Below, in pieces: positions 23,736 through 32,674 of a DNA stretch of 64,000 bases. Under the pieces are notes generated by a model. It searched no databases. It saw only the letters and a program-made list of their open reading frames with translations, and was not told the DNA's origin. The position numbers and the translations under genes are program-made. The DNA lies in the NCBI RefSeq assembly GCF_044769865.1, contig NZ_JBIZWA010000001.1, positions 186,001-250,000 of the forward strand, written 5' to 3'. Positions within the stretch are counted from its first letter, which is position 1; the number at the start of each line of letters is the position of its first letter. The stretch is from Homoserinimonas sp044769865. Its GTDB lineage: Bacteria; Actinomycetota; Actinomycetes; Actinomycetales; Microbacteriaceae.

Positions 23736-24776
23736 CTAGAGCCGTCGGGTCGCGTCCTGCACCTCGCCGACCAGCTCCTCGATGATGTCCTCGAGGAAGA
23801 GCACACCCTTCGTGGCGCCCTCCGCGTCGAAGACGCGTGCGATGTGCACGCCGGAGCGGCGCATGGTCGCGAGGGCGTCCTCCAGGTCGGTGTCCTCGAA
23901 CACCGAGATGAGGTGCCGGATGCGCTTGGGCGGCACGGGTTCCGTGAATTCGCCGTCCTCGTCGAGGTCGATCACGTCCTTCAGGTGCAGGTAGCCGCTC
24001 GGTTCGCCTTCATCGTCCACGAGCACGTAGCGCGAGAACCCGTGCTGTGCGACCGCGCGCTCGACCTCGGCAGGCGTCGCCGCCTCCGACACCGAGACGA
24101 GCGTGTCGAGCCCGACGGCGATATCGCGCGCCTTCTTCGAGGTGAACTCGAAGGCATTCGACAGCGCACCGGTCGTATCTGTCAGCACGCCCTCGCGGGT
24201 CGAGTGGGCCACGATATTGGCGACCTCGTCGAAGGTGAAGGAGCTCGTCGCCTCGTTCTTCGGCTCGACGCCGAAGAGCCGCAGCACCCCGTTTGCGATC
24301 GAGTTGAGCGCCCAGATGAGGTGCTTGAAGACGCGGGACACCCACACGAGTGGTGGCGCGAGGATGAGGGCCATGCGATCCGGTAGCGAGAACGACAGGT
24401 TCTTCGGAACCATCTCGCCCAGCACGACGTGGAGGAACGAGACGATCACGAGGGCGATGATGAACGCGACCGTGCTGATGATCTCAGGGGCCCAGCCCGT
24501 GAGGCCGAGCGGCACCTCGAGTAGGTGATGGATCGCCGGCTCCGAGACGTTCAGGATCAGGAGCGAGCACACCGTGATGCCCAACTGGCTCGTCGCCAGC
24601 ATGAGGGTCGCGTGCTCCATTGCGTAGAGCGTCGTCTTTGCCGCGCGCGAACCCGCTTCGGCCTTGGGCTCGATCTGCGAGCGACGGGCAGAGATGACGG
24701 CGAACTCGGCGCCGACGAAGAAGGCGTTCGCGCCGAGCAGCACGACAAGCCACACGATGCCCCAGACGTCGCTCAT
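23736..24776 (-). CDS. DUF21/CBS-domain membrane protein (CNNM/CorC family)
   Basis: A 346-residue protein. The DUF21 transmembrane domain covers about 1-190 (VVLLGANAFFVGAEFAVISARRSQIE, then SFLHVVLGEMVPKNLSFSLPDRMA), followed by two CBS repeats (about 210-340). It lacks the CorC_HlyC C-terminal domain of its neighbour. Family members are linked to Mg2+ (or Co2+) export, with adenosine nucleotides bound by the CBS pair. Its start overlaps the stop of the longer paralogue by 4 bases, so the two probably form a complex. Confidence 0.87.
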   Translation of the reverse strand: MSDVWGIVWLVVLLGANAFFVGAEFAVISARRSQIEPKAEAGSRAAKTTLYAMEHATLMLATSQLGITVCSLLILNVSEPAIHHLLEVPLGLTGWAPEIISTVAFIIALVIVSFLHVVLGEMVPKNLSFSLPDRMALILAPPLVWVSRVFKHLIWALNSIANGVLRLFGVEPKNEATSSFTFDEVANIVAHSTREGVLTDTTGALSNAFEFTSKKARDIAVGLDTLVSVSEAATPAEVERAVAQHGFSRYVLVDDEGEPSGYLHLKDVIDLDEDGEFTEPVPPKRIRHLISVFEDTDLEDALATMRRSGVHIARVFDAEGATKGVLFLEDIIEELVGEVQDATRRL

Positions 24777-26089
24777 CGCTCCTCCTCCACGATCTGCTCC
24801 GCACGCGGCGTGAAGCGGATGCGGTCGATGCGTCGACCGTCCATCCGCTCGACCCGGAATTCACCGGCGTCGATCGCGACCGTGTCGCCCACCTTGGGCA
24901 GCCGACCCAGTTCGCTCATGAGGAAGCCTGCGACGGTCTCGTAGGGGCCATCCTCGGGCACCGTGACATCCGCCCGCTCAAGGAGCTCATCCGGCCGGAG
25001 CATTCCGGGGAAGGTCAGCCAGTTGCGGGAACGCACGACACCAGCGCGCGTGCGGTCGTGCTCATCGGAGACCTCGCCGACCAGCTCCTCCACAAGGTCC
25101 TCGAGCGTCACGACGCCCGCGGTGCCGCCGTACTCATCGAGCACCACCGCCATCTGGTAGCCGTGCTGGCGCAGCTCCTCGAGCAGCGAGTCGAGCCGCA
25201 TGGTCTCGGGCACGCGCAGCGCGTCGCTCTGGAGTGCGGAGGCCGGAACATCCGCTCGCTTCTCCCGCGGCACGGCCACCGCCTGCTTGACGTGCACGAT
25301 GCCGACGACGTCATCGATGCCGTCATCGACGACGGGGAATCGGGAGAAGCCGGTGCTCTTGGCAAGGTCGAGCACGACCTGGGCCGAGTCGCCACGTTCG
25401 ACGCTCGAGACTCGGGGCCGCGGCGTCATGACATCGGCCGCGACATGCTCGTTGAAGGCGAGGGTGCGCGCGAGGAGTGTCGCCGTGTCGACCTCAAGGG
25501 TTCCCGCCATGGCGGAGCGGCGCAGGAGCGAGGTCAGCTCCTCTGCCGTGCGTGCCGACGACAGCTCTTCCTTCGGCTCAATGCCGACGCTTCGCAGAAT
25601 GACGTTGGCGGAGTTGTTGAGCAGCGCGACGGCCGGCTTGAAGACCCATGTGAAGGCGAGCTGGAACGGCACCACGACCTTGGCGGTGCCGAGCGGCAGC
25701 GCGAGGGCGAAGTTCTTCGGCACGAGCTCGCCGATGATCATGGAGAGCAGCGTCGCGATCGTGACCGCGACGATGGCGGCGACTCCGCGTTCGACCGCCT
25801 CGGGAAGGCCGAAGACCGACAGCGGCCCCGCGAGGAGCGCGCTGAAGGCGGGCTCGAGCGTGTAGCCCGTCAGGAGCGTCGTGAGCGTGATGCCCAGTTG
25901 AGCGCTGGAGAGGTGCGTCGAGGTGCGCCGCAGTGCGGCGATCGTCATGGTGAGTCGGGACTCGCCCCTGGCCTGCCGAGCCTCGAGTTCCTGGCGATCG
26001 AGGTTGACAAGGGCGAACTCGGATGCCACGAACAGGCCGGTGCCGATCGTGAGCACGATGCCGATGGCGAGCAGGATCAGCTCGTGCAC
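24773..26089 (-). CDS. DUF21/CBS/CorC_HlyC membrane protein
   Basis: A 438-residue paralogue of the next gene. It has a DUF21 membrane domain (about 1-195, with GELVPKNFALALPLGTA), two CBS domains (about 210-335, with YGGTAGVVTLEDLVEELVGE) and the CorC_HlyC domain at the C-terminus. The family is tied to magnesium efflux. Older hemolysin labels are unlikely to reflect its role. The GTG start 26087-26089 begins the first helix but has no Shine-Dalgarno. A 16-codon upstream frame overlaps it and could couple translation. Confidence 0.87.
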   Translation of the reverse strand: MHELILLAIGIVLTIGTGLFVASEFALVNLDRQELEARQARGESRLTMTIAALRRTSTHLSSAQLGITLTTLLTGYTLEPAFSALLAGPLSVFGLPEAVERGVAAIVAVTIATLLSMIIGELVPKNFALALPLGTAKVVVPFQLAFTWVFKPAVALLNNSANVILRSVGIEPKEELSSARTAEELTSLLRRSAMAGTLEVDTATLLARTLAFNEHVAADVMTPRPRVSSVERGDSAQVVLDLAKSTGFSRFPVVDDGIDDVVGIVHVKQAVAVPREKRADVPASALQSDALRVPETMRLDSLLEELRQHGYQMAVVLDEYGGTAGVVTLEDLVEELVGEVSDEHDRTRAGVVRSRNWLTFPGMLRPDELLERADVTVPEDGPYETVAGFLMSELGRLPKVGDTVAIDAGEFRVERMDGRRIDRIRFTPRAEQIVEEER

Positions 26090-26127
26090 TGGGCCACCGA
26101 CGAATAACTAGAGGGAGGGTCGTCCAT
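26077..26127 (-). CDS. Possible 16-residue upstream ORF overlapping the CorC-type gene start
   Basis: On the minus strand TATAGT (26136-26141) is followed after 8 bases by ATG (26125-26127). The frame MDDPPSSYSSVAQCTS ends in TGA at 26077-26079, 12 bases past the GTG of the CBS-domain gene and in a different frame. The main gene lacks a ribosome-binding site, so near-leaderless initiation on this ORF followed by re-initiation would explain its expression. Speculative: no peptide similarity is recognised. Confidence 0.35.
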   Translation of the reverse strand: MDDPPSSYSSVAQCTS

Positions 26128-26174
26128 TTGCGCCAACTATAGCCGACCCCACCGACGCTTCTTCTGCGAGTCGG

Positions 26175-27614
26175 CTACCAGCTGACCGGCAGCGCCTTGC
26201 CCTCCTCGTAGCCGGCAGCCGACTGGATGCCGACGAGCGCCCGGTCGTGGAACTCCGCGAGCGTTCGCGCGCCGGCATAGGTGAAGGAGCTGCGCACCCC
26301 CGAGGTGATCATGTCGAGGAGGTCCTCGACCGAGGGCCGAAGCGGGTCGAGGTAGATGCGCGAGCTCGAGATGCCCTCCGCGAACAGCTCGCGACGTGCG
26401 AGCTCGTAGGGGCTCAGGCGGTTGAAGCGCGCCTGCACGGCCTTGGTCGAGGCCATGCCCCAGCTCTCCTTGTAGAGGCGACCTTCGGCATCCGTCTGCA
26501 GGCGACCCGGTGCCTCGATCGTGCCGGCGAACCAGGAGCCGATCATGACGGATGCCGCACCCGCCGCCAGCGCGAGGGCGACGTCGCGCGGGTACCGCAC
26601 TCCCCCGTCTGCCCAGACGTGGGCGCCCAGCTCGGCCGCGACCTCGGCCGTCTCGAGCACCGCGGAGAACTGCGGGCGCCCCACGGCGGTCATCATGCGG
26701 GTCGTGCACATGGCCCCGGGGCCGACGCCCACCTTGAGAATGCTCGCGCCGGCCGAGACGAGGTCACGCACGGCGTTCGCCGTCACGACGTTGCCGGCGA
26801 CGAGCGGCAGGCCGAGGTCAAGCGCCGCGACCCGTTCCACCGCTCCGACCATGCCCTCCTGGTGGCCGTGGGCCGTATCGAGCACGAGCACGTCGACGCC
26901 GGCGTCCGCGAGGGCCCTGGCCTTCGCCTCGATGTCCCCATTGATGCCGACGGCTGCCGCCACGCGCAGGCGGCCATCGCCGTCGACGGCGGGACGGTAG
27001 AGGGTGCCACGAAGGGCACTGCGCCGGCTGAGCGTGCCGACGACTTTGCCGTGGCGCATGACGGGGGCGAAGTCGAGCTCGGCCTCGACCATGAGGTCGA
27101 ACGCGGCCCGCGGCTCGTCGACATCATCGACGTCGATCGAGGGAAGCTCGCCGCGCAGCAGGTCGCCGAGACGGGCATCCGGCAGGGCCGTCGCGAGCCT
27201 GGCGGCAGGGAGACATCCGAGATACTCACCGTCACCATCGCGCACGATGATGCCGTGGCCCTCGACGGGCGGCACGAGTTCGAGCGCGTGGTCGACGGTC
27301 TCGTCGGCCGAGAGGTCGAGCGGGGTGTCGTAGCCGGGCGCCTGGTCCTTGACCCAGCGGATGGCGGCGTCCAGTTCCTGCAGCGGAAGGTCCTGCGGCA
27401 GCACCCCGAGACCACCCCTCCGAGCGAGCGTGGCGGCGAGGCGCGCACCCGTGACCGAGTTCATGTTCGACGACACGATCGGCAGGGTTGCGCCCGAGCC
27501 GTCGGTCGGATCGAGCGAGACATCCAGCCTGCTGTCGACGCCGGATCGACTCGGCACGAGGAAGACGTCGGAGTAGGTGAGGTCATGGCGTGGGGACGCC
27601 TCGTAAAACTTCAT
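26175..27614 (-). CDS. guaB1: GuaB1 family protein (IMPDH-related, probable GMP reductase)
   Basis: A 479-residue IMPDH/GMPR barrel with an inserted CBS pair at about 95-205. The catalytic loop GPGAMCTTRMMTAVGRPQ holds Cys303, and the phosphate-binding blocks are intact. The Cys-Thr-Thr sequence and overall pattern are those of actinobacterial GuaB1, shown in mycobacteria to be a CBS-regulated GMP reductase (GMP to IMP) rather than IMP dehydrogenase. ATG 27612-27614 begins the family N-terminus KFYEASPRHDLTYSDVFLVP and follows TACCCT by 7 bases. Upstream codons are rejected. Confidence 0.88.
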   Translation of the reverse strand: MKFYEASPRHDLTYSDVFLVPSRSGVDSRLDVSLDPTDGSGATLPIVSSNMNSVTGARLAATLARRGGLGVLPQDLPLQELDAAIRWVKDQAPGYDTPLDLSADETVDHALELVPPVEGHGIIVRDGDGEYLGCLPAARLATALPDARLGDLLRGELPSIDVDDVDEPRAAFDLMVEAELDFAPVMRHGKVVGTLSRRSALRGTLYRPAVDGDGRLRVAAAVGINGDIEAKARALADAGVDVLVLDTAHGHQEGMVGAVERVAALDLGLPLVAGNVVTANAVRDLVSAGASILKVGVGPGAMCTTRMMTAVGRPQFSAVLETAEVAAELGAHVWADGGVRYPRDVALALAAGAASVMIGSWFAGTIEAPGRLQTDAEGRLYKESWGMASTKAVQARFNRLSPYELARRELFAEGISSSRIYLDPLRPSVEDLLDMITSGVRSSFTYAGARTLAEFHDRALVGIQSAAGYEEGKALPVSW

Positions 27615-27621
27615 GTTTTTA

Positions 27622-27627
27622 AGGGTA
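27622..27627 (-). promoter_or_regulatory. -10 box (TACCCT) of leaderless guaB1 mRNA
   Basis: On the minus strand, TACCCT-TAAAAAC-ATG. The 7-base spacing places the start site at the start codon. Confidence 0.5.
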
Positions 27628-27748
27628 GCCCCGACCCCGACTCGGCGGCAGCGTCCAGCCGGAGGGATTACGCTTGTTGTCTGTATGTGGCCATCGGCGC
27701 CCAGATCTGCGCCGAACAATCGATAGTGACAACGGAGAGTGGGCGGCT

Positions 27749-30700
27749 GTGTCTAGCCAAGTGACCGGCATCGGTTCTGAAGCGGGATCTTCAGGCGAGT
27801 TCGGAGCCAATGAATGGCTCGTCGACGAGATGTACCAGCAGTTCAAGGTCGACCGGAATTCGGTCGACAAGTCATGGTGGCCCATCCTCGAGAACTACCA
27901 CCAGACCAAGGGCCAGGTCTCGAACCCGGCAACGGATGCCTCGTCCGGCGCGAAGCCCGCGGCCAACGAGTCGAAGGCCGCGCCGGAAGCGCCGAGCGAC
28001 TCGAGCGGTCCCGCCTCGGGCCAGGAGCCGCAGATCCCCGTCGAGGTGACGAACGAGCCCTCAGGGCAGGCCCCCAGCAAGGAGCCCGCGACCACGACCG
28101 GCAGCCAGCCCATCGCCCGCACCACCTCCCTCCAGGCCAAGCCGCAGCCGATCCCCGCCGAAGCGCCAGCAGCGCCCACCGCTGCTGACGAGCCGAGCGA
28201 GCCGCAGGATGTCGTCACCCCGCTCAAGGGCGTCGCCAAGACGATCGCGGCCAACATGGACCAGAGCATCTCGGTGCCCACCGCGACGAGCTACCGCACG
28301 GTGCCGGCGAAGCTCATGATCGACAACCGCATCGTCATCAACAACCACCTCAAGCGCGCCCGCGGCGGCAAGGTCTCCTTCACGCACCTGCTCGCCTGGG
28401 CGATGGTGAAGGCGCTGCGCGACTTCCCGAGCCAGAACGTCTACTACGACGAGGTCGACGGCAAGCCCGTCGTCGTCGCCCCGGCGCACATCAACCTGGG
28501 CATCGCGATCGACCTCCCGAAGCCCGACGGCTCACGCCAGCTCGTCGTTCCCGGGGTCAAGCGCACCGAGACGATGAACTTCAGCCAGTTCCTCGCCGCC
28601 TATGAGGATGTCGTCAAGCGCGCCCGTGACAACAAGCTCACGATGGCCGACTACCAGGGCAACACGATCTCGCTCACCAACCCGGGCGGCATCGGCACCG
28701 TGCAGTCGGCGCCGCGCCTCATGAAGGGTGCCGGCTGCATCATCGGCGCGGGCGCCCTGGAGTATCCGGCCGAGTTCCAGGGCACCTCGGCAGAGACCCT
28801 CGCGAACCTCGGCATCGGCAAGACCATGACGATCTCGTCGACCTACGACCACCGCGTCATCCAGGGCGCGGGCTCGGGCGAGTTCCTCAAGCTCATCCAC
28901 GAGCGCCTGATCGGCAAGCACGACTTCTACGAGGAGATCTTCGCCGACCTGCGCATCCCGTACTCCCCCATCCGCTGGGCGCCCGACATCCACGTCGACC
29001 TCGCCTCGGCGATCGACAAGACCGCTCGCGTGCAGGAACTCATCAACTCGTTCCGCGTGCGCGGCCACCTCATGGCCGACGTCGACCCGCTCGAGTACGT
29101 GCAGCGTTCGCACCCCGACCTCGAGATCGAGAGCCACGGCCTCACCTTCTGGGACCTCGATCGGGAGTTCGTCACGGGCAACCTCGGCGGCCGTCGCACG
29201 GCGAAGCTGCGCGACATCCTCGGAATCCTGCGCGACGCCTACGCCCGCAAGGTCGGCGTCGAGTACATGCACATCCAGAACCCCGAAGAGCGCAAGTGGA
29301 TGCAGGAGCGCCTCGAGGCGCCCTACGAGAAGCCGACGCACGCCGAGCAGATGCGCATCCTCGCGAAGCTCAACGAGGCCGAGGCCTTCGAGACCTTCCT
29401 CCAGACCAAGTACGTCGGGCAGAAGCGCTTCAGCCTCGAGGGTGGCGAGTCGATGATCGCCCTCCTCGACGCGATCCTTCAGGGCGCCGCCGAGAAGGGC
29501 CTCGAGGAGGTCGCGATCGGCATGGCCCACCGCGGTCGCCTCAACGTGCTCACGAACATCGCCGGCAAGACCTACGGCCAGATCTTCCGTGAGTTCGAGG
29601 GCACACAGGACCCTCGCACCGTGCAGGGCTCCGGCGACGTCAAGTACCACCTCGGCACCGAGGGCACCTTCACGGCGCTCGGCGGCGAGCAGATCCCCGT
29701 CTACCTCGCGGCGAACCCCTCGCACCTCGAGGCGGTCGACGGCGTGCTCGAGGGCATCGTCCGCGCCAAGCAGGACCGCAAGCCGATCGGTACCTTCCAG
29801 GTCGTGCCGATCATGGTGCACGGTGACGCGGCCATGGCCGGCCAGGGCATCGTCGTCGAGGTGCTGCAGATGTCGCAGCTCCGCGGCTACCGCACTGGCG
29901 GCACGATCCACGTCGTCGTCAACAACCAGGTCGGCTTCACGACGCCTCCCGGCGAGGCCCGCAGCTCGGTCTACTCGACGGATGTCGCGAAGACCGTGCA
30001 GGCACCCATCTTCCACGTGAACGGCGACGACCCCGAGGCGGTCGTCCGCGTCGCAGAGCTCGCCCTCGAGTTCCGCGAGAAGTTCCACAAGGACGTCGTG
30101 ATCGACCTCGTCTGCTACCGCCGTCGCGGCCACAACGAGGGCGACGACCCCTCGATGACGCAGCCCCTCATGTACAACCTCATCGAGGCGAAGCGCAGCG
30201 TGCGCACGCTCTACGGCGAGGCGCTTGTGGGACGCGGCGACATCACCCAGGAGGAGTACGCGGCGGCGCAGGCCGACTTCCAGGACCGCCTGGAGCGCGC
30301 CTTCGCCGAGACGCACGCGGCGCAGACGAACTCGATGCCGATCGTGACGCAGGACGGCAACGCCCAGAGCGACCTCGAGCGGCCCGACTCGCAGCAGGAC
30401 GACCGCGCTGGCGAACTCGAAACGACCGGTGTCGCGGAGTCCGTCATCACCACCATCGGTGACGCGCACGCCAATAAGCCGGCCGGCTTCACGGTGCACC
30501 CCAAGCTCGACGCGCTCCTCAAGAAGCGCGTCGACATGAGCCGCAAGGGCGGCATCGACTGGGGCTTCGGCGAGCTCATCGCGCTCGGTTCGCTCCTGCT
30601 CGAGGGCACCCCCGTGCGCTTCGCCGGCCAGGATGCTCGCCGCGGCACCTTCGTGCAACGCCACGCGGTGCTCCACGACCGCGAGAACGGCCAGGAATGG

Positions 30701-31573
30701 CTGCCACTGCTCAACCTCAGCGAGAACCAGGCCCGCTTCTGGATCTATGACTCGCTGCTGAGCGAGTACGCGGCGATGGGCTTCGAGTACGGCTACTCGG
30801 TCGAGCGTGCCGACGCCCTCGTGCTCTGGGAGGCGCAGTTCGGCGACTTCGCGAACGGCGCCCAGACGGTCATCGACGAGTTCATCGCGAGTGCCGAGCA
30901 GAAGTGGGGGCAGCGCTCGAGCGTCGTGCTCCTGCTCCCCCACGGCTACGAGGGCCAGGGCCCCGACCACTCCTCGGCCCGCATCGAGCGCTTCCTGCAG
31001 CTGTGCGCGGAGAACAACATGACGGTCGCGCGTCCCTCGACGCCCGCCTCGTACTTCCACCTGCTGCGCCGCCAGGCCTACGCCCGGCCGCGTCGCCCGC
31101 TCGTCGTCTTCACCCCGAAGGCGATGCTGCGGCTCCGTGGCGCCACGAGCGACATCGCGGACTTCACGAACGGTCGCTTCGAGCCCGTGATCGACGACAC
31201 GAGCGTCGACAAGGGTGCCGTGAAGCGGGTCGTGCTGCACGCCGGCAAGCTGCACTACGACCTAAAGAACGAGCTGCAGAAGCGCGAGATCAACGACATC
31301 GCGCTCGTGCGGGTGGAGCAGTACTACCCGCTGCCGCTCCGTGAGCTCTCGGCGGTGCTCTCGCAGTACCCCAACGCGGAACTCATGTGGGCCCAGGAGG
31401 AGCCGGAGAACCAGGGCGCCTGGCCGTTCATCTACATGGAGCTCAAGCGCAGCCTGCCGAACCGCGAGATGAAGGTCGCCTGCCGTCCGGCGTCGGCCTC
31501 CCCCGCGACCGGTTCAACCAAGCGCAGCGCGCAGGAGCAGGCCGAGCTGATCGACCGCGCCCTCACCATCTAG
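27749..31573 (+). CDS. kgd: Multifunctional 2-oxoglutarate metabolism protein (E1o/E2o fusion)
   Basis: A 1274-residue fusion of an E2-type acyltransferase core with the thiamin-diphosphate E1 of 2-oxoglutarate dehydrogenase, acting in the TCA cycle. Domains in order: N-terminal E1 helix (ANEWLVDEMYQQFKVD), a Pro/Ala/Glu-rich linker (about 55-170), the E2 catalytic domain with YDHRVIQGAGSGEFL (His368), then E1 with GMAHRGRLNVL, GDDPEAV and a C-terminal transketolase-like half. No lipoyl domain is present, as in mycobacterial Kgd and corynebacterial OdhA. GTG 27749 has GGAGAG about 9 bases upstream. The 27674 ATG adds 25 unconserved codons and is rejected. Confidence 0.95.
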   Translation: MSSQVTGIGSEAGSSGEFGANEWLVDEMYQQFKVDRNSVDKSWWPILENYHQTKGQVSNPATDASSGAKPAANESKAAPEAPSDSSGPASGQEPQIPVEVTNEPSGQAPSKEPATTTGSQPIARTTSLQAKPQPIPAEAPAAPTAADEPSEPQDVVTPLKGVAKTIAANMDQSISVPTATSYRTVPAKLMIDNRIVINNHLKRARGGKVSFTHLLAWAMVKALRDFPSQNVYYDEVDGKPVVVAPAHINLGIAIDLPKPDGSRQLVVPGVKRTETMNFSQFLAAYEDVVKRARDNKLTMADYQGNTISLTNPGGIGTVQSAPRLMKGAGCIIGAGALEYPAEFQGTSAETLANLGIGKTMTISSTYDHRVIQGAGSGEFLKLIHERLIGKHDFYEEIFADLRIPYSPIRWAPDIHVDLASAIDKTARVQELINSFRVRGHLMADVDPLEYVQRSHPDLEIESHGLTFWDLDREFVTGNLGGRRTAKLRDILGILRDAYARKVGVEYMHIQNPEERKWMQERLEAPYEKPTHAEQMRILAKLNEAEAFETFLQTKYVGQKRFSLEGGESMIALLDAILQGAAEKGLEEVAIGMAHRGRLNVLTNIAGKTYGQIFREFEGTQDPRTVQGSGDVKYHLGTEGTFTALGGEQIPVYLAANPSHLEAVDGVLEGIVRAKQDRKPIGTFQVVPIMVHGDAAMAGQGIVVEVLQMSQLRGYRTGGTIHVVVNNQVGFTTPPGEARSSVYSTDVAKTVQAPIFHVNGDDPEAVVRVAELALEFREKFHKDVVIDLVCYRRRGHNEGDDPSMTQPLMYNLIEAKRSVRTLYGEALVGRGDITQEEYAAAQADFQDRLERAFAETHAAQTNSMPIVTQDGNAQSDLERPDSQQDDRAGELETTGVAESVITTIGDAHANKPAGFTVHPKLDALLKKRVDMSRKGGIDWGFGELIALGSLLLEGTPVRFAGQDARRGTFVQRHAVLHDRENGQEWLPLLNLSENQARFWIYDSLLSEYAAMGFEYGYSVERADALVLWEAQFGDFANGAQTVIDEFIASAEQKWGQRSSVVLLLPHGYEGQGPDHSSARIERFLQLCAENNMTVARPSTPASYFHLLRRQAYARPRRPLVVFTPKAMLRLRGATSDIADFTNGRFEPVIDDTSVDKGAVKRVVLHAGKLHYDLKNELQKREINDIALVRVEQYYPLPLRELSAVLSQYPNAELMWAQEEPENQGAWPFIYMELKRSLPNREMKVACRPASASPATGSTKRSAQEQAELIDRALTI

Positions 31574-31590
31574 GGCAGAGCTCAAAGCGA

Positions 31591-31624
31591 AGGGCGGGCA
31601 TCCGATCGGATGCCCGCCCTTTGT
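31591..31624. terminator. Bidirectional terminator between kgd and rsrA
   Basis: Bases 31591-31620 form a perfect 30-base palindrome (AGGGCGGGCATCC and its complement around a GATC centre), followed by TTGTCGTT on the plus strand and TTCGCTTT on the minus strand. It separates two convergent genes. Confidence 0.85.
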
Positions 31625-31636
31625 CGTTGTGTGCGG

Positions 31637-31879
31637 CTAGTGCGTCGCCTGGATCTCCCTGATGCGCGCGAGCACCTGGTCTTTGAGGTCTTCTGGCGCC
31701 GTCTCCTGGCACGCGCGCTTCACCGCGAGCGTGAGCACTTCGCCGATATGCGCCTCATTCGCGCAGTCAGGACAGTTGTCGATGTGGTCGCAGATGTCGG
31801 CCGCATCCTGTGCCTTGAGTTCGTTGTGCAGGTATTCCTCGAGTTCGGCCTTCGCCTTCTCGCAACCGCAGTCGGTCAT
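31637..31879 (-). CDS. rsrA: Mycothiol-system anti-sigma-R factor
   Basis: An 80-residue zinc-containing anti-sigma factor. The ZAS motif reads HIDNCPDC (His32, Cys36, Cys39), with upstream Cys4, Cys6 and Cys30. Oxidation of the thiols (disulfide stress) releases zinc and frees SigR. The Cys-rich start MTDCGCEKAK is usual for RsrA of actinobacteria. Its start overlaps the sigR stop by 4 bases (31876-31879), giving tight coupling of sigma and anti-sigma. Confidence 0.93.
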   Translation of the reverse strand: MTDCGCEKAKAELEEYLHNELKAQDAADICDHIDNCPDCANEAHIGEVLTLAVKRACQETAPEDLKDQVLARIREIQATH

Positions 31880-32541
31880 TTCTTGCTCCCGGTGGTCGGC
31901 GCGGCCTCGAAGCCGCGGCCCTGTGCGTATTCCGCGAGCAGGCCGCGCAGGAGGCGGCGTCCGCGGTGGAGTCGGCTCATGACGGTGCCGACGGGGGTCT
32001 TCATGATGTCGGCGATCTCCTGGTAGGCGAAGCCCTCGACGTCGGCCAGGTAGACCGCCAGGCGGAAGTCTTCGGGGATTGCCTGCAGCGCATCCTTGAC
32101 CGCGCTGTCTGGCAGGTGGTCGATCGCCTCAGCCTCGGCAGAACGCGAGGAGGTGGAGGTGGTCGACTCGGCGCCGCCCAACTGCCAGTCCTCGAGGTCG
32201 TCGATCGTGCCCTGATAGGGCTCGCGCTGCTTCTTGCGATAGGTGTTGATGAAGGTATTGGTGAGGATGCGGTAGAGCCATGCCTTGAGGTTCGTGCCCT
32301 GTTCGAAGCGGCCGAAGGCAGCGAAGGCCTTGACGTAGGTCTCCTGCACGAGATCGGCGGCGTCGGCAGGGTTGCGCGTCATCCGCATGCCAGCCGCGTA
32401 GAGCTGGTCCATGAAGGGCATGGCCTGCTCCTCGAACAGGTCTCGAAGCTCAGGAGACGCGCCCTCGGCAGCGTCGTCGCGAGCGTCGGTGGGAGGAGCG
32501 GCCGATTCGTGGTCTTCGGGGGCGGGGATATCGCTTGGCAT
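31876..32541 (-). CDS. sigR: RNA polymerase sigma factor SigR (ECF, thiol stress)
   Basis: A 221-residue ECF sigma factor. Region 2 is MRMTRNPADAADLVQETYVKAF with GTNLKAWLYRILTNTFINTYRKKQREP, and region 4 is IPEDFRLAVYLADVEGF then VGTVMSRLHRGRRLLRG. These are near-identical in pattern to Streptomyces SigR and mycobacterial SigH, which direct mycothiol, thioredoxin and protease genes. ATG 32539-32541 is taken because codons upstream (CTA, TTG) look non-coding. ATG 32605-32607, with GGGAGG 4 bases away, would add 22 residues. A SigR-type promoter upstream suggests autoregulation. Confidence 0.93.
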   Translation of the reverse strand: MPSDIPAPEDHESAAPPTDARDDAAEGASPELRDLFEEQAMPFMDQLYAAGMRMTRNPADAADLVQETYVKAFAAFGRFEQGTNLKAWLYRILTNTFINTYRKKQREPYQGTIDDLEDWQLGGAESTTSTSSRSAEAEAIDHLPDSAVKDALQAIPEDFRLAVYLADVEGFAYQEIADIMKTPVGTVMSRLHRGRRLLRGLLAEYAQGRGFEAAPTTGSKK

Positions 32542-32639
32542 CGCCGCCAAGCTTAGTTCGCGGGCAGGCGAGAGGAAGGTGGAGATTGGGTCGAGCGTGA
32601 GCGTCATTCGTCCTCCCATCGTGTGCCAGCAACAGCCGA

Positions 32640-32645
32640 TACCCT
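32640..32645 (+). promoter_or_regulatory. Possible -10 box (TACCCT) for aroA
   Basis: TACCCT lies 8 bases before the aroA ATG and implies a leader of 1-2 nt. The box lies just outside the divergent SigR-type promoter. Confidence 0.4.
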
Positions 32646-32649
32646 TGAC

Positions 32650-32674
32650 AACGATGCTGATCTCCAAATATTCC
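32650..32674 (-). promoter_or_regulatory. SigR-type promoter of sigR-rsrA (GGAATA-N16-GTT)
   Basis: On the minus strand GGAATA (32674-32669), a 16-base spacer and GTT (32652-32650) match the SigR/SigH consensus (GGAAY, about 18 bases, GTT). It lies about 110 bases upstream of the sigR ATG. The -35 element falls within codons 6-7 of divergent aroA. Confidence 0.65.

Noticed and set aside
26247..27764. 505-codon plus-strand frame over guaB1
   Set aside because: Antisense shadow of guaB1, without initiation signals.
28532..31255. 907-codon open frame antisense to kgd
   Set aside because: It is an exact shadow of the conserved kgd coding sequence, rich in His/Arg/Val/Leu/Asp in the pattern produced by reversed GC-biased codons, with no domain or ribosome site.
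32645..32650. TTGACA immediately before aroA as a -35 element
   Set aside because: It lies 3 bases from the aroA ATG, so any promoter it formed would start inside the gene. The TACCCT box just upstream fits better.
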